64,000 nt of DNA. Origin: Paenibacillus curdlanolyticus YK9. GTDB taxonomy: Bacteria > Bacillota > Bacilli > Paenibacillales > Paenibacillaceae. The stretch is taken from positions 124,001 through 188,000 of the forward strand of contig NZ_AEDD01000007.1 of NCBI RefSeq assembly GCF_000179615.1. Reading direction: 5' to 3'. Both the position numbers and the translations under genes were made by a program. The notes beneath the pieces were generated by a model that saw only the letters and a list, made by a program, of their open reading frames with translations, searched no databases and was not told where the DNA came from. Shown in pieces: positions 1-9,016 of this stretch. How positions within the stretch are numbered: the first letter of the stretch is position 1; the number at the start of each line of letters is the position of its first letter.

Positions 1-732
1 GAGCTTATCTCGCTCGGCATTGCCGCGCAGCGCATCATCGTAAGCGGCATTCCCATCAAACGGGGCTTTACCGGGCTCACTGCGGACCACGACTATAAAC
101 AAGCGGATCGAACCGCTCTTTATCGCCGCTACAATCTTCCATCAGAACGACCGATCGTCCTGCTCATGGCTGGCGCGCAAGGGGTAATGCCTGACATTGC
201 CGCAGTCTGCGACGCTTTGCTTCAAGAGCCTAATCTGACAATCGCGCTCATCTGCGGGCGCAATGCGCAGCTCGCGGAAGCGATGCGCACCCGCTATACA
301 GCAGGCACCTCCGACGTTCCAGATCCTGATCGCTCCCCTAATGACATCGTTACCCGCATTCATATATTCGATTATGTCGACACTATCCATGAGCTCATGC
401 TGCTCGCGGACTGCCTCGTCACCAAGCCAGGCGGCCTCACGCTTTCGGAGGGCCTTGCTGCTGGGCTGCCTATTCTGCTCTACCGCCCCGTTCCCGGACA
501 GGAGAAAAATAACGCGTTGTACTTGCAAAATAAAGGCGCAGCCACCATCGCGAGCAACCCTGACGAGCTCCGCCGCGCAGCAGCCGCGCTCCTTCATCAT
601 CCGCAGACTTTGCTGCAAAGCCGAGCCGCTTCCCGAGCTTTAGGACGATCCAATGCAGCGAATATGATCGCTTTGGATATTTTGGTACATTGTCCTATAA
701 TGGAAGAGGCATCCTCCATTTTGCAAATGTAA
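1..732 (+). CDS. UgtP/MurG-like glycosyltransferase, C-terminal part (5' partial)
   Basis: The reading frame is open from the first base, so the true start lies upstream of the window. The visible 243 residues form the C-terminal nucleotide-sugar-binding half of a GT-B fold enzyme. The run KPGGLTLSEGLAAGLP followed by P-GQE-NN is the donor-binding signature of the MurG / monogalactosyldiacylglycerol synthase / UgtP group, which transfers a sugar from a UDP-sugar to a lipid acceptor at the inner face of the membrane. The stop at 730-732 is followed directly by the ribosome binding site of an MFS carrier. The pairing resembles staphylococcal ugtP-ltaA (glycolipid synthase and flippase), so glycolipid synthesis is the likely role; the sugar and lipid are not readable from this fragment. 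Confidence 0.85.
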   Translation, partial: ELISLGIAAQRIIVSGIPIKRGFTGLTADHDYKQADRTALYRRYNLPSERPIVLLMAGAQGVMPDIAAVCDALLQEPNLTIALICGRNAQLAEAMRTRYTAGTSDVPDPDRSPNDIVTRIHIFDYVDTIHELMLLADCLVTKPGGLTLSEGLAAGLPILLYRPVPGQEKNNALYLQNKGAATIASNPDELRRAAAALLHHPQTLLQSRAASRALGRSNAANMIALDILVHCPIMEEASSILQM

Positions 733-747
733 GGAGCTAAAAATGCC

Positions 748-1977
748 GTGACCGGTACAGCCGCAGTCAATCGAAATCGATGGTTCGGCGCGGAGATGAT
801 TCTGTTCTCCGCCATCTTGTTTCTCGTTGAGTTCATTCGAGGGGCAGGCGTAATCAGCTTCTTGCCCGTATACGGCGAAAAGACGCTTGGCCTTTCCCTC
901 GACATTATTGGAGTTGCCGTTACCGCACATTACATAACGGATACGGTACTAAAACTCGTCATCGGCTATCTGCTTGACCGAATGTCCGCACGCTTCGTCG
1001 TGCAGGCCGGTCTGCTATTGACGACCCTCGGCATCGCATTGCTGCCGTATGCAACGACCGCGTGGCTGTTCATTACAGCCTCCGCATTGTTCGGCATCGG
1101 CATTTCGCCGATCTGGATCGTCTGCCTTACGCGAGTATCGGAGGACCGGCGGGCCACGCAGATGGGATACTTGTATACGATCTGGTTTGTCGGGCTTGGC
1201 GCCGGCCCAATCGCCGCCAACCTATTGCTGGATTACAGCCGCAAATGGACCTTTATGCTGCTGCTTGCGATGTCCGTCGCTGCCCTTGCCTTATCGCTGC
1301 TGATGCACGGAGGACGCGCGCATGGCGTATCCCAAATGCCGCTTGGCCAGCAGCTTGTTGTCCTGCGCGATAAGCTTCGCCAGATGAGGCTGCTGCTGCC
1401 GGGCATGATCCTCCAAACGACCGGCGCGAGCATGCTCGTCCCGATCCTGCCTAGCTTCGCTAGCGACAAGCTTGGCCTGACAGGCGCCCAATACTCGCTG
1501 CTCCTTGTCGTAGGGGGCGCTTGCACCGTTGGCGGCCTTATGCCGCTCGGGCGGCTATCGGACCGAATCGGCGGGAAAAAGTGGTTTCTCGTCATCGGCT
1601 TCGCCTGCTTTGCCTTGACGCTGTATTCGCTAGCATGGGCGCCGTCGTTCAGCAAATGCCTTCTTCTTGCCGGTGCGCTCGGCCTATCCTACGCCGCGGT
1701 GCTGCCAGCATGGAACGCGCTGCTCGCCTCTTACGTCCCGCCTAAGCAACAGGGGCTAGGCTGGGGGCTATTTTCGACCGTGGAAGGCATTGGCGTTATG
1801 ATTGGCCCGATCGTCGGCGGCGTCATCGCCTCCCGGATCGGCGTTCCGTCCGTCGTCTGGTACAGCGCCGTCTTATTCGGCCTGATCGGACTGTTCTATC
1901 TCTGGTTCCCTTTTCGCAGCTTTGCGGAGCATGCGGAACCTCCCCGCTCCGGGGGCAACTCCCATACGAAAGGCTAA
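748..1977 (+). CDS. MFS transporter, LtaA-like position (candidate glycolipid flippase)
   Basis: A 409-residue protein with about 12 hydrophobic helices in two halves. Loop motifs of the major facilitator superfamily are present, such as GRLSDRIGGK after the first helix pair of the second half. The start is GTG at 748, eleven bases after AAGGAG (731-736); the nearby ATG at 743 is out of frame and stops at once. It lies 15 bases after a UgtP-type glycosyltransferase and 15 bases before a TVP38/DedA-type protein, so the three are probably co-transcribed. In staphylococci the MFS protein next to UgtP (LtaA) flips the diglucosyl lipid. That role is inferred here from gene order only; a drug exporter is the alternative. 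Confidence 0.85.
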   Translation: MTGTAAVNRNRWFGAEMILFSAILFLVEFIRGAGVISFLPVYGEKTLGLSLDIIGVAVTAHYITDTVLKLVIGYLLDRMSARFVVQAGLLLTTLGIALLPYATTAWLFITASALFGIGISPIWIVCLTRVSEDRRATQMGYLYTIWFVGLGAGPIAANLLLDYSRKWTFMLLLAMSVAALALSLLMHGGRAHGVSQMPLGQQLVVLRDKLRQMRLLLPGMILQTTGASMLVPILPSFASDKLGLTGAQYSLLLVVGGACTVGGLMPLGRLSDRIGGKKWFLVIGFACFALTLYSLAWAPSFSKCLLLAGALGLSYAAVLPAWNALLASYVPPKQQGLGWGLFSTVEGIGVMIGPIVGGVIASRIGVPSVVWYSAVLFGLIGLFYLWFPFRSFAEHAEPPRSGGNSHTKG

Positions 1978-1992
1978 GGTGACCGTGCACGC

Positions 1993-2598
1993 ATGAGCCA
2001 GTGGCAGGATTGGATTCATCATCTCAAAACGCTCGATCTCCAGCATATCGAACGAACGCTTCAAAGCTATTCCGCATACGGGCCCTTGCCCGGGCTGCTT
2101 ATGCCGGTCTTGGAGGCGCTGGTTCCAGCGCTTCCTCTGGTCGTCATCGTCGCAGCAAATGCGAATATTTACGGCCTCTGGTACGGCTTCCTGCTTTCCT
2201 GGATCGGCGTAACTTTAGGCGCTTCCATCGTCTTCTGGCTCGCTCGCACGCTTGGCAGCCGCTTAGGCGCCTGGTTTCAACGGCGATTTCCGAAGACGCA
2301 AAAATTTTTCCACTGGATCGAGCGGAAAGGCTTCACGCCCTTATTTTTATTCGCATGCTTCCCGTTCACTCCATCGGCGCTCATCAACGTCGTGGCAGGC
2401 TTTAGCGCACTGCCCTTCCGAACCTTTCTTGTTGCGACGCTGCTCGGCAAAGCGGTCATGATCTTCAGCATTTCCCTTGTGAGCGCCGACATCTCTAACT
2501 TCACGCGAGAGCCTTGGCGTATCATCGTCCTCGTTTCCGTTCTCTTGGTCATGTGGTTCGGCGGCAAAAAGCTCGAAACGCGTTATCAAGTCAAATAA
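1993..2598 (+). CDS. TVP38/TMEM64 (DedA/VTT superfamily) membrane protein
   Basis: A 201-residue integral membrane protein. Residues about 40-160 carry the VTT-domain pattern: a re-entrant helix around PALPLVVIVAANANIYG, a helix with GASIVFWLARTLGSR, then the second re-entrant segment FACFPFTPSALINVVAGFS. Proteins of this superfamily include UptA/PopT-type undecaprenyl-phosphate carriers and eukaryotic lipid scramblases. ATG at 1993 follows AAGGTGA. With a glycosyltransferase and an MFS carrier upstream, a lipid-carrier or scramblase job is plausible but inferred. Helix pattern and length (about 200) fit the family. Confidence 0.85.
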   Translation: MSQWQDWIHHLKTLDLQHIERTLQSYSAYGPLPGLLMPVLEALVPALPLVVIVAANANIYGLWYGFLLSWIGVTLGASIVFWLARTLGSRLGAWFQRRFPKTQKFFHWIERKGFTPLFLFACFPFTPSALINVVAGFSALPFRTFLVATLLGKAVMIFSISLVSADISNFTREPWRIIVLVSVLLVMWFGGKKLETRYQVK

Positions 2599-2615
2599 CA
2601 GGAGGCCAAGGCGAC

Positions 2616-2948
2616 ATGATCATGAGCATCAATTGGTATTCCGCGGGCGCTACCGCCTTCGTCCTTTTTCTCGCTTTTGCGTTGCTGGGCGCGATGTTTC
2701 TGATCGTTAAGCTATCCACCGACGATTCGGACAAGTTTAAGGACCTTAAGGAAATGGTGGAAACGATCTTCGGCACGCCTGCCCATCTCCGCTCGGGCAA
2801 CGCGAACGCGCAGGAGGATGCCAGCAAGGACTCGGCCGCGCAATCAGCCGCTGCACTCGAGGCATTCTCCGAGCCTTGCCCTGCTTGCGGCGAGACCGTT
2901 ACCGAGCAGCATCGCGACTGTCCCTCCTGCGGCCTTCGTTTGCTGTAA
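2616..2948 (+). CDS. Small membrane-anchored zinc-ribbon protein, function unknown
   Basis: 110 residues. ATG at 2616 is chosen because AGGAGG stands at 2600-2605; the frame is open further upstream but without a site. Residues about 10-30 form one transmembrane helix, followed by a charged linker. The last 30 residues hold CPAC...CPSC, a two-knuckle zinc ribbon ending in a short tail. This anchor-linker-ribbon layout is common in uncharacterised Bacillales proteins. It may be the last gene of the lipid-related group upstream (18 bases after the VTT gene). No function can be assigned. The MscL homologue at 9.0 kb ends in a similar ribbon. Confidence 0.75.
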   Translation: MIMSINWYSAGATAFVLFLAFALLGAMFLIVKLSTDDSDKFKDLKEMVETIFGTPAHLRSGNANAQEDASKDSAAQSAAALEAFSEPCPACGETVTEQHRDCPSCGLRLL

Positions 2949-3071
2949 CTAAGCACGTTCCCTCTTCCCGTTCGTTCATAAGATCCCGCTTCCCGTGGCA
3001 CACTGTTAAGGCAGCTTATGTTAGAGCCGGAATGTCCCGGCTATGCCACGATGGAAGGAGGCTGTTGCACC

Positions 3072-3215
3072 ATGTCCGGCAAATTGCCATCCGATAAGCA
3101 GAAGGCGGCTAGCAAGAAGCAATCGCTTGCCGATCAAGGACAAGCAAGCAAATCGGCTGCTAGCCAGCTGCAGTCCGACGCCGACAGCTCGGCGGTAACG
3201 AAGCACGGCCTGTGA
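3072..3215 (+). CDS. Small hydrophilic Lys/Gln/Ser-rich protein, unknown
   Basis: 47 residues, starting at ATG 3072 after GGAAGGAGG (3054-3062). The frame is open upstream to 3018, but only this ATG has a good ribosome binding site. The protein is almost free of hydrophobic residues and rich in K, Q, S, A and D, the composition of small disordered stress or spore proteins. I do not see a named SASP motif. It lies between the zinc-ribbon gene and the DUF3905-like gene, both small and on the same strand. Confidence 0.5.
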   Translation: MSGKLPSDKQKAASKKQSLADQGQASKSAASQLQSDADSSAVTKHGL

Positions 3216-3297
3216 GCTACGCATGGAAGGTCATTCTTCGCCTGCTGACAAGGCTATACACGAGTGAATGACCGATGATAAGAGGAGGGAATTTCGC

Positions 3298-3600
3298 TTG
3301 TCCGTACACGATAACAACAACAGCCACAACAAAATGGATCCGATATCCGGCGAGCAAGTCGAGGTAGAGGGCGTATACAAAAACGAGTGGGGACGCGAGG
3401 AGAAGATGGAGCGTGGCCAGCTGTTCCCATCCGATCCGATGCTGGGAAACACCGAGTGGGAGCTTGTCGAGCTTGATTTTGACAATCATCACAAGGGCCA
3501 CACCGACCCTCGGTTAGTTCCTAAGGATGACGACGACAGTCCCGAAGCGCATATGCAGCATCCGCGTCGCCACCCGAAGGATACGCGTTCCGAAAAATAA
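3298..3600 (+). CDS. DUF3905-like small acidic/basic protein
   Basis: A 100-residue hydrophilic protein. TTG at 3298 is preferred because AGGAGGG stands at 3282-3288; an in-frame ATG at 3268 has no such site. The N-terminal run NKMDPISGEQVEVEGVYKNE and the middle GQLFPSDPMLGNTEWE recall from memory the Bacillales DUF3905 family, whose function is unknown. The C-terminal part is rich in D, H, P and R. A bidirectional terminator follows at 3638-3688. No signal peptide or membrane segment is seen. Confidence 0.7.
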   Translation: MSVHDNNNSHNKMDPISGEQVEVEGVYKNEWGREEKMERGQLFPSDPMLGNTEWELVELDFDNHHKGHTDPRLVPKDDDDSPEAHMQHPRRHPKDTRSEK

Positions 3601-3637
3601 ACGAATGGCTGGGCACTCGCCTCATTCGTCCTACGTA

Positions 3638-3688
3638 AAAAGCCGCACATGCCCTCGCCTCAAAAGGCAGGAGCATTGTGCGGCTTTT
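3638..3688. terminator. Bidirectional rho-independent terminator
   Basis: The arms AAAAGCCGCACA (3638-3649) and TGTGCGGCTTTT (3677-3688) pair perfectly over 12 bases and end in A/T runs on both sides. It sits between convergent genes ending at 3600 (+) and 3720 (-), so it can serve both. Confidence 0.85.
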
Positions 3689-3719
3689 ATCCATGCACGG
3701 CAAAATTGCGGCGCAGCAA

Positions 3720-4739
3720 CTAACTGTCGCGCTGCTGCACCTGATCGATCAGCTTCTCTAATCGGCGCAGATGATACGCATATTCGAACATCGCCGAGGC
3801 AACGAACACGAGCCGCTTGCGATCCTCATCCGCTTCGCCCAAATATACGGTAAGCTGCGCTGCAAGCTTGGCCTCCCGTTCCTCTTCCGGTTCGATATGC
3901 GCGTTTGCCTTCATCTTCCCTTCGGACTTCAGCAAAATATGCTCATGATACTTCGTCAGCTCTTCGATATGCCGATCGAACTGATGCGCCCATTCGCCCG
4001 CCCCCGGAGCCGCAAAATAATGCTCCTCCACGATTTCCAGCAAATCGCTGCCCTTCTGCAGCGCCTTGATCATTCCCTTGGAAACAAGCAGCTGGCGTGC
4101 TCTCGCTGCCTTGCTGACCGCCCGAATCGCCCGCTCCTCCTCAAACACGGAGAATCGCTCATCAAGCTTGCGCAGCGTGCCGTGCAGCCGTTCCTTCTCT
4201 GCATTAAACACCTGCTCCTTCATTTCGTTAGAGATGGCGGTTCGAAGCAAGAGGGACAGCTGGTCGAAGGCATGATGCACCTGCTCGGAAAATTGCTTGC
4301 GCGGACGCGGCGGAAAGATCACGACATTCACAAGGAATGCCGCCCCCATGCCGGTCAATACCATCAGGAATCGACTCAACGCGGCGTCATAGCCCGCATC
4401 ATGCGCCTCCATGATCGCCACGACGGTCACGAGCGTTAGCCCAATGGTGCTCTCCATCTTGAATCTGATGCTGATCAGAATAACCAGAATACAGACTAAG
4501 CCTACCGCAATCGGCGTATGGCCGAACAGCCGCAGCGCGGCAAGCGCCACGATCGCGCCAAGCACATTCGTCTGCAGCTGGTCGCTAATCTGCTGCCAAG
4601 AACGATAAATCGATGGCTGAATCGTAAAAATGGAAGCGACCGCCGCAATGAGCGGCGATGGAAACCCCAGCAGCCCGCTGATGTAAATCGCAAGCGCGAC
4701 CGCCATTCCGGTCTTTAGGACGCGAGCGCCAATCGTCAT
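3720..4739 (-). CDS. Aromatic acid exporter (ArAE/FUSC) family membrane protein
   Basis: 339 residues. The N-terminal 150 hold about five or six transmembrane helices beginning MTIGARVLKTGMAVALAIYI, with the PSIYRSWQQISDQLQTNVLG segment typical of the aromatic acid exporter family 1 (B. subtilis YqjA-like) group. The C-terminal 180 residues are a soluble helical region rich in E, K and R. The family is thought to export small organic acids, though members of this subgroup are mostly untested. Its ATG (4739-4737) overlaps the TGA of the upstream gene by four bases (ATGA), which points to translational coupling with the DNA alkylation repair gene. Confidence 0.85.
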   Translation of the reverse strand: MTIGARVLKTGMAVALAIYISGLLGFPSPLIAAVASIFTIQPSIYRSWQQISDQLQTNVLGAIVALAALRLFGHTPIAVGLVCILVILISIRFKMESTIGLTLVTVVAIMEAHDAGYDAALSRFLMVLTGMGAAFLVNVVIFPPRPRKQFSEQVHHAFDQLSLLLRTAISNEMKEQVFNAEKERLHGTLRKLDERFSVFEEERAIRAVSKAARARQLLVSKGMIKALQKGSDLLEIVEEHYFAAPGAGEWAHQFDRHIEELTKYHEHILLKSEGKMKANAHIEPEEEREAKLAAQLTVYLGEADEDRKRLVFVASAMFEYAYHLRRLEKLIDQVQQRDS

Positions 4740-5908
4740 TGCGGCTCCGCCTTCCCGTCAGCGTGCAGCATTATGCTCGTCGACAGCTGCTCCTTGCCGT
4801 TCACCCAGAGCGAAATCCGATGCTCGCCAGGCCACAGCTTGCGCGTCGACAGCTCCTGCCATACGATCCTTTTCTCGCCGGACAACCGCCTCGTCTCGCC
4901 CGTAATCGGCTTGTCCGCGATTAGAAACCGTTTATGCGACCGCTTGCCCTTCAGCCGGACGTAATCAACGCCATATTCCAGCCTTACACGCCCCATCGCC
5001 TCCGGCGACAGCTGCACGTCATAACGCAGCATCGACGCTTCGCCGATATGGACGTCCGTCTTGTCTACGCTGAGCGCCGCCGGCTCCTGCAGCAACGCAT
5101 AGCCCGCTGCGCCCGGCTCCGTGTCCTCCCCGGCAACCGCCGTCGGCAGCGCATCCGCTCCATAGCCGAATATCGCCAGAACCGCTGGCTCCGCCTGCTT
5201 GACCAGCGTTCTGCAGCCCTTCCGCACGATCCAGTCGGTAAGCGGGTGCTGGCCGTACCAGCGCTGCGAGAGCTCAACAACTACCGCAGGATTGTCCTTG
5301 CTTATATCATTCAAATGGTTCGCGACGCTCTTGCGCACATAAAGCGACTCGTCCGCCTTCAGCCGCTCCAATATCGGCAGCGCAGGCGACGGGTCCTTCT
5401 TCAGCATCGGAAGCGCTGGCGCCCAAGGCAGTCGAGGCCGGCATCCTTCACTCGCGAGCCTTCTTACATGCTCATCTTCGCTTTCCGCCCATTCCAGCAT
5501 TCGGGCAAGCGTACGCTCCGGGTTAGCCAGAATGAATGGGCGTATGGCAAACTCCGAGGACGACCGCTTCGTGAATCTCTCCAGCATGGCCATCGACAGC
5601 TCCCAATGCTCCTCTGCCCCGCCATAGATTTCAATGAACTCGGGGAAAATCAAATAAGGAAACCCGGTGCATTTCTCATCAATCAGGCACAGGATGCGAA
5701 CCGCTTCCTCATATTCCGGCGGGAGCAGCTCGCCTAGCGTGGTCGTTAAACGCCGCATCCGCCCCTTAAGCTCCAGTTCCTCCCAGCCGTCGCCTTCTAC
5801 CAACGCGACGAAGCGCTGCACGTCGAAGGGCGGCCATGCTGCCTGCACGAGCGAACCGAAGGTATGCGCGAAAGGCGCATTGTACATCAATTTTAATGGC
5901 TCCGCCAT
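4736..5908 (-). CDS. DNA alkylation repair protein (AlkC/AlkD-like HEAT-repeat glycosylase)
   Basis: 390 residues. ATG at 5908 is chosen because GGGGGA lies 9 bases upstream; the frame is open to 5941 without a site. Residues about 25-240 are helical repeats of the HEAT-like type, with ASEGCRPRLPWAPALP followed by RLKADESLYVRKSVANHLND, the segment that marks the AlkC/AlkD superfamily of N3/N7-alkylpurine DNA glycosylases. The C-terminal 120 residues are predicted beta strands, an extra domain also seen in some AlkC-like proteins. The gene is coupled to the downstream exporter-like gene. Substrate range cannot be read from the sequence. Confidence 0.85.
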   Translation of the reverse strand: MAEPLKLMYNAPFAHTFGSLVQAAWPPFDVQRFVALVEGDGWEELELKGRMRRLTTTLGELLPPEYEEAVRILCLIDEKCTGFPYLIFPEFIEIYGGAEEHWELSMAMLERFTKRSSSEFAIRPFILANPERTLARMLEWAESEDEHVRRLASEGCRPRLPWAPALPMLKKDPSPALPILERLKADESLYVRKSVANHLNDISKDNPAVVVELSQRWYGQHPLTDWIVRKGCRTLVKQAEPAVLAIFGYGADALPTAVAGEDTEPGAAGYALLQEPAALSVDKTDVHIGEASMLRYDVQLSPEAMGRVRLEYGVDYVRLKGKRSHKRFLIADKPITGETRRLSGEKRIVWQELSTRKLWPGEHRISLWVNGKEQLSTSIMLHADGKAEPQ

Positions 5909-6000
5909 CGGTAACGTTCCCCCTGTATCTGTCCCAATCATACGATGTGCTCTCGATTATACCGAACAATCGTTCTCTATGCAAAAAGAACATGCAGCAA

Positions 6001-6035
6001 AGCCCGAAGCCCGCCTTGCGGCGATGCTTCGGGCT
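6001..6035 (-). terminator. Terminator after spo0M
   Basis: AGCCCGAAGC (6001-6010) pairs with GCTTCGGGCT (6026-6035), a 10-bp stem. On the minus strand it follows the spo0M stop by 28 bases and is followed by a T-rich stretch. Confidence 0.65.
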
Positions 6036-6062
6036 CAAGTAATGCGTATGCTGCTTGTTCTC

Positions 6063-6830
6063 TTACACGTAACGGTGGATAATATCCGCCAGCTGATGGG
6101 CAATCGCATCCGGCCCTTGCGCAAGCTGGCTTTCTGTGAAGGTTACGCGAACGAACGTCTCATCCATGTCCATCGCCTCCGACAGCCAGCCGCCCAAGCC
6201 GCGCGCTTTGCGGTCAATCTGCAAGAGCAGCTCCAGCTCCTGCCCGCGGTTGAAGAACGTCACTTCCAGCTCATCGAGCTGGCCGCGGAATTGCGTCGTT
6301 GGCACGAACTCGAACTCCTGAACGAATGGCATCCGACCGCCCAGTCGAGCCGCATATTGGCATTCTGCCTCACGCAAGCGGAATCCGATGCGCGAGAGTG
6401 CTTCCAGCACGACATGCTGTCCTTGCGAAGGCTGAACTTCAATGCGGTCCGTGTCCCCCGGGTCAACCGCGCCGCGAACATCGAGCTCGGTCTTAATCCA
6501 TACCGGCGCGCGTCCGATCGTCAAGGGCGTTTCATAAGGCAAAAGGAAAGAGAATGGAACCTCTTGGCGCTCATTGGGTTGCAATGTGAACGGCTTCGTG
6601 ACATGAAAACGTGCGATTTCGGCGTGATGCCGATGCTTATGGTCATCCGTTTCACGGATATATTCCGTCATGACCGACAGCTGGACTGTCTCGATACGCT
6701 GATCGACCGAGCCCCCTTGCATACGGACCACGCCGCGAACCTCTTCGCCTGGCGCGTACCGCGACTTTTCCAATACCGTATCAATCTTCGCATTACCGAT
6801 TCCGATACTAGCTAAAAAACGATTAAACAT
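6063..6830 (-). CDS. spo0M: Sporulation-control protein Spo0M
   Basis: 255 residues. ATG at 6830 follows GGGAGGAG closely; the frame continues to 6902 without a site. The start MFNRFLASIGIGNAKIDTVL, the GEEVRG motif and the whole arrestin-like beta-sandwich match the Spo0M (SpoOM) family. In B. subtilis Spo0M affects early sporulation and cell morphology; it is a cytosolic protein without known enzyme activity. Length fits the family. It is a single gene transcribed away from a downstream terminator, with an MHYT kinase on the same strand upstream of it by gene order. Confidence 0.9.
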   Translation of the reverse strand: MFNRFLASIGIGNAKIDTVLEKSRYAPGEEVRGVVRMQGGSVDQRIETVQLSVMTEYIRETDDHKHRHHAEIARFHVTKPFTLQPNERQEVPFSFLLPYETPLTIGRAPVWIKTELDVRGAVDPGDTDRIEVQPSQGQHVVLEALSRIGFRLREAECQYAARLGGRMPFVQEFEFVPTTQFRGQLDELEVTFFNRGQELELLLQIDRKARGLGGWLSEAMDMDETFVRVTFTESQLAQGPDAIAHQLADIIHRYV

Positions 6831-6923
6831 CGATAATCTCCTCCCATAATCATGATTTAAGCCGCAAGGGCTTCGCTTGGGTATGCCATAGATACGATGC
6901 AAGGAAGAAGCGGTTTCGTAAAA

Positions 6924-8798
6924 TTACGGTTTTTGCAATTCGCGAATGCTCGCTTCATCGATCGAGCAATTCAATGACCTTAGGGTGGTTCCTGACCGCA
7001 GCGCCCCCGCTGCTTCCGGCGTCTGTCCGGATGGCTCGCCAGCTTGCGGCGGAGTCGTGTACGGGAACGAAATGACAAAGGTCGCACCCTCTCCCATTTC
7101 GCTGTGCGCTTGAATGCGTCCTTGATGATTATCGACAATTTTGAACGTCACCATGAGCCCAAGCCCCGTTCCTCTGTCCTTGGTCGTATAGAACGGCTGC
7201 CCCATCTTGGCCAGCTGCTCCTTCGGAATGCCTGGTCCTTGGTCGATAATCCGGGTAACGACGTTGCCATCCTCAAGCCTGCTCGTGATGACGATTTTGC
7301 CGCCGTCCTCCATTGCTTCAATCGCGTTTTTTATTACATTTATGAATACCTGTTTTATTTGATTCCCCACGCCGAACGTCCATAACGGGGCAGGGTCCGT
7401 CTCAACTACAATTTCGGTATTGTGCAGGGAGGCCTGCGCCTCCAGCAGCATGACCGTATCGTTGAGCACTTGGCGCATATCATGGTGGGTCAGCTCATAT
7501 ACCTGCGGCTTCGACAGCATGAGCAGCTCGCTCACGATCGACTCGATTCGATTCAGCTCCGACTTCATGATGTCAAAATAGTTCCGTCCATTGCTTCTGC
7601 CCGTCGAAATCAATTGCAAGAAGCCCTTAAGCGATGTCAGCGGATTGCGAATCTCATGGGCGATGCCGGCCGCCAGCTGCCCTGCAACGTACAGCTTCTC
7701 CGAGTTAATGAGCAGCTCTTCGTTCTTCTTGCGCTCCGAGATGTCGCGAACGATCAATTGGAAGGCTGGCCGGCCGCGCAGCGTCGTGGACGCAATTACA
7801 ACCTCGGTATACAGCTTTTTGCCGCAAACCGTAAACCATTCAAGCTCCTCCGGCGGGTACGTCTTCCCCGCTTCGAATATGCCAATGCGCCTTGCCGTTT
7901 CGGCATGATGCTTAGGGTGCAGGAATAAGTAAATGGACTTGCCTACCATTTCTTCCTTCTCCGAGGCGTTAAACAGTCGAAGGCCTGACCGGTTAATATA
8001 TTCCCAATGGTTGCCGTCGAGCACGGCGATCATGTCGATGGAATTCTCGACAAGCTGCTTGTAGCGCTGGTCTGCTTGACGATAACGACGATCAGACATC
8101 CTTGTCATCAGGCTGATGCCAAGAATCGCGAGTGTAGCGAGCCCCAGCATCACTGCGAGCACCATATAATACTCATTGAGCCGCTCGGTCGTCATGACCT
8201 CGCTATATGCGAAGGACAGCCCCCTCATCCCAAGCATATGCATCATCATGCATGAGCTGCCCAAGACGATGCTTGCCGGCCATGCGGTGGATTCCGGGTT
8301 CATCTCATGCAGCAGCAGCGCTATCGCTGCCCCTAATAGGATGAGGACAATCGACAACCCGAACATGACGGGATCAAAATGAAACGCCTCTACTGGACCG
8401 GACAATCGGTTTAAGTAGTGCAGAAGCAAGCTTCCTAAGCCCAGCAGCAGGGTAGCCAGCCCTAGCCGGACGAAGAAGGGCCCTATTCGCTCGCTCCCAA
8501 GCACGAGAAACGAGAAGTAAGCTAGCCCGGAGGAGACGAACAGCGTAAGCAGCATCGATATGTTAATAAATGAATAGTGGTTGGTCGACAGCAACGCGAG
8601 AAAATGCATCGACCACAGGCCAATGCCAAACACAGCCGATCCGCCAAGCAGCCATACATGGCGTCTTCGCGATTGTTCCCGTTTGAGATGAGTGATCAGC
8701 GTAAACATCGTAAAGGAGGAGAAGACGATAATGACAAACGCAAGGACCAAAAAAACCAACAGCTCCGTCCTCATATTCGTATCGATATATTCATTCAT
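6924..8798 (-). CDS. MHYT-PAS sensor histidine kinase
   Basis: 624 residues. The N-terminal 235 residues hold seven membrane helices of the MHYT type, with paired M-H motifs (WSMHFLAL near 60, SCMMMHMLGM further on) proposed for this domain to bind a metal ion and sense a diatomic gas or redox state. A PAS domain follows (about 245-360), then HisKA with GIAHEIRNPLTSLKG, and HATPase_c with N-box FINVIKNAIEAM, G1 DQGPGIP and G2 GTGLGL. All catalytic motifs are intact. The arrangement resembles sporulation kinases such as KinA/KinB, and no response regulator gene is adjacent, so feeding a phosphorelay is possible but inferred. The last 60 residues after the ATPase domain are unstructured. Confidence 0.9.
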   Translation of the reverse strand: MNEYIDTNMRTELLVFLVLAFVIIVFSSFTMFTLITHLKREQSRRRHVWLLGGSAVFGIGLWSMHFLALLSTNHYSFINISMLLTLFVSSGLAYFSFLVLGSERIGPFFVRLGLATLLLGLGSLLLHYLNRLSGPVEAFHFDPVMFGLSIVLILLGAAIALLLHEMNPESTAWPASIVLGSSCMMMHMLGMRGLSFAYSEVMTTERLNEYYMVLAVMLGLATLAILGISLMTRMSDRRYRQADQRYKQLVENSIDMIAVLDGNHWEYINRSGLRLFNASEKEEMVGKSIYLFLHPKHHAETARRIGIFEAGKTYPPEELEWFTVCGKKLYTEVVIASTTLRGRPAFQLIVRDISERKKNEELLINSEKLYVAGQLAAGIAHEIRNPLTSLKGFLQLISTGRSNGRNYFDIMKSELNRIESIVSELLMLSKPQVYELTHHDMRQVLNDTVMLLEAQASLHNTEIVVETDPAPLWTFGVGNQIKQVFINVIKNAIEAMEDGGKIVITSRLEDGNVVTRIIDQGPGIPKEQLAKMGQPFYTTKDRGTGLGLMVTFKIVDNHQGRIQAHSEMGEGATFVISFPYTTPPQAGEPSGQTPEAAGALRSGTTLRSLNCSIDEASIRELQKP

Positions 8799-8944
8799 GA
8801 TCGGACCAGACCCTCTTTGTTCGTATCGTTATCGTCGGTTTATTTTCGACAATTTTCCATAAAATCCTTTTTTATATACTTAGTTCTTTAGTCCTATTTG
8901 TCGTTAGATCCGCATTGCTATGCGCATTTTGCCTCATAGACCTG

Positions 8945-8972
8945 TTCGAAACCTATCTATTGCGGGTATAAT
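8945..8972 (+). promoter_or_regulatory. Candidate promoter of mscL
   Basis: A perfect -10 box TATAAT (8967-8972) lies 45 bases before the mscL start, with a weak -35 (TTCGAA, 8945-8950) at a 16-bp spacing. Confidence 0.45.
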
Positions 8973-9016
8973 GTACTGTAAATTAAGGGAGGATGTTCTT
9001 CCGAGGAGGCATATCA

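Noticed and set aside
5667-6815. A 382-residue plus-strand frame
   Set aside because: It lies antisense to the DNA alkylation repair and spo0M genes, which have clear family motifs; it is a shadow of GC-rich coding sequence.
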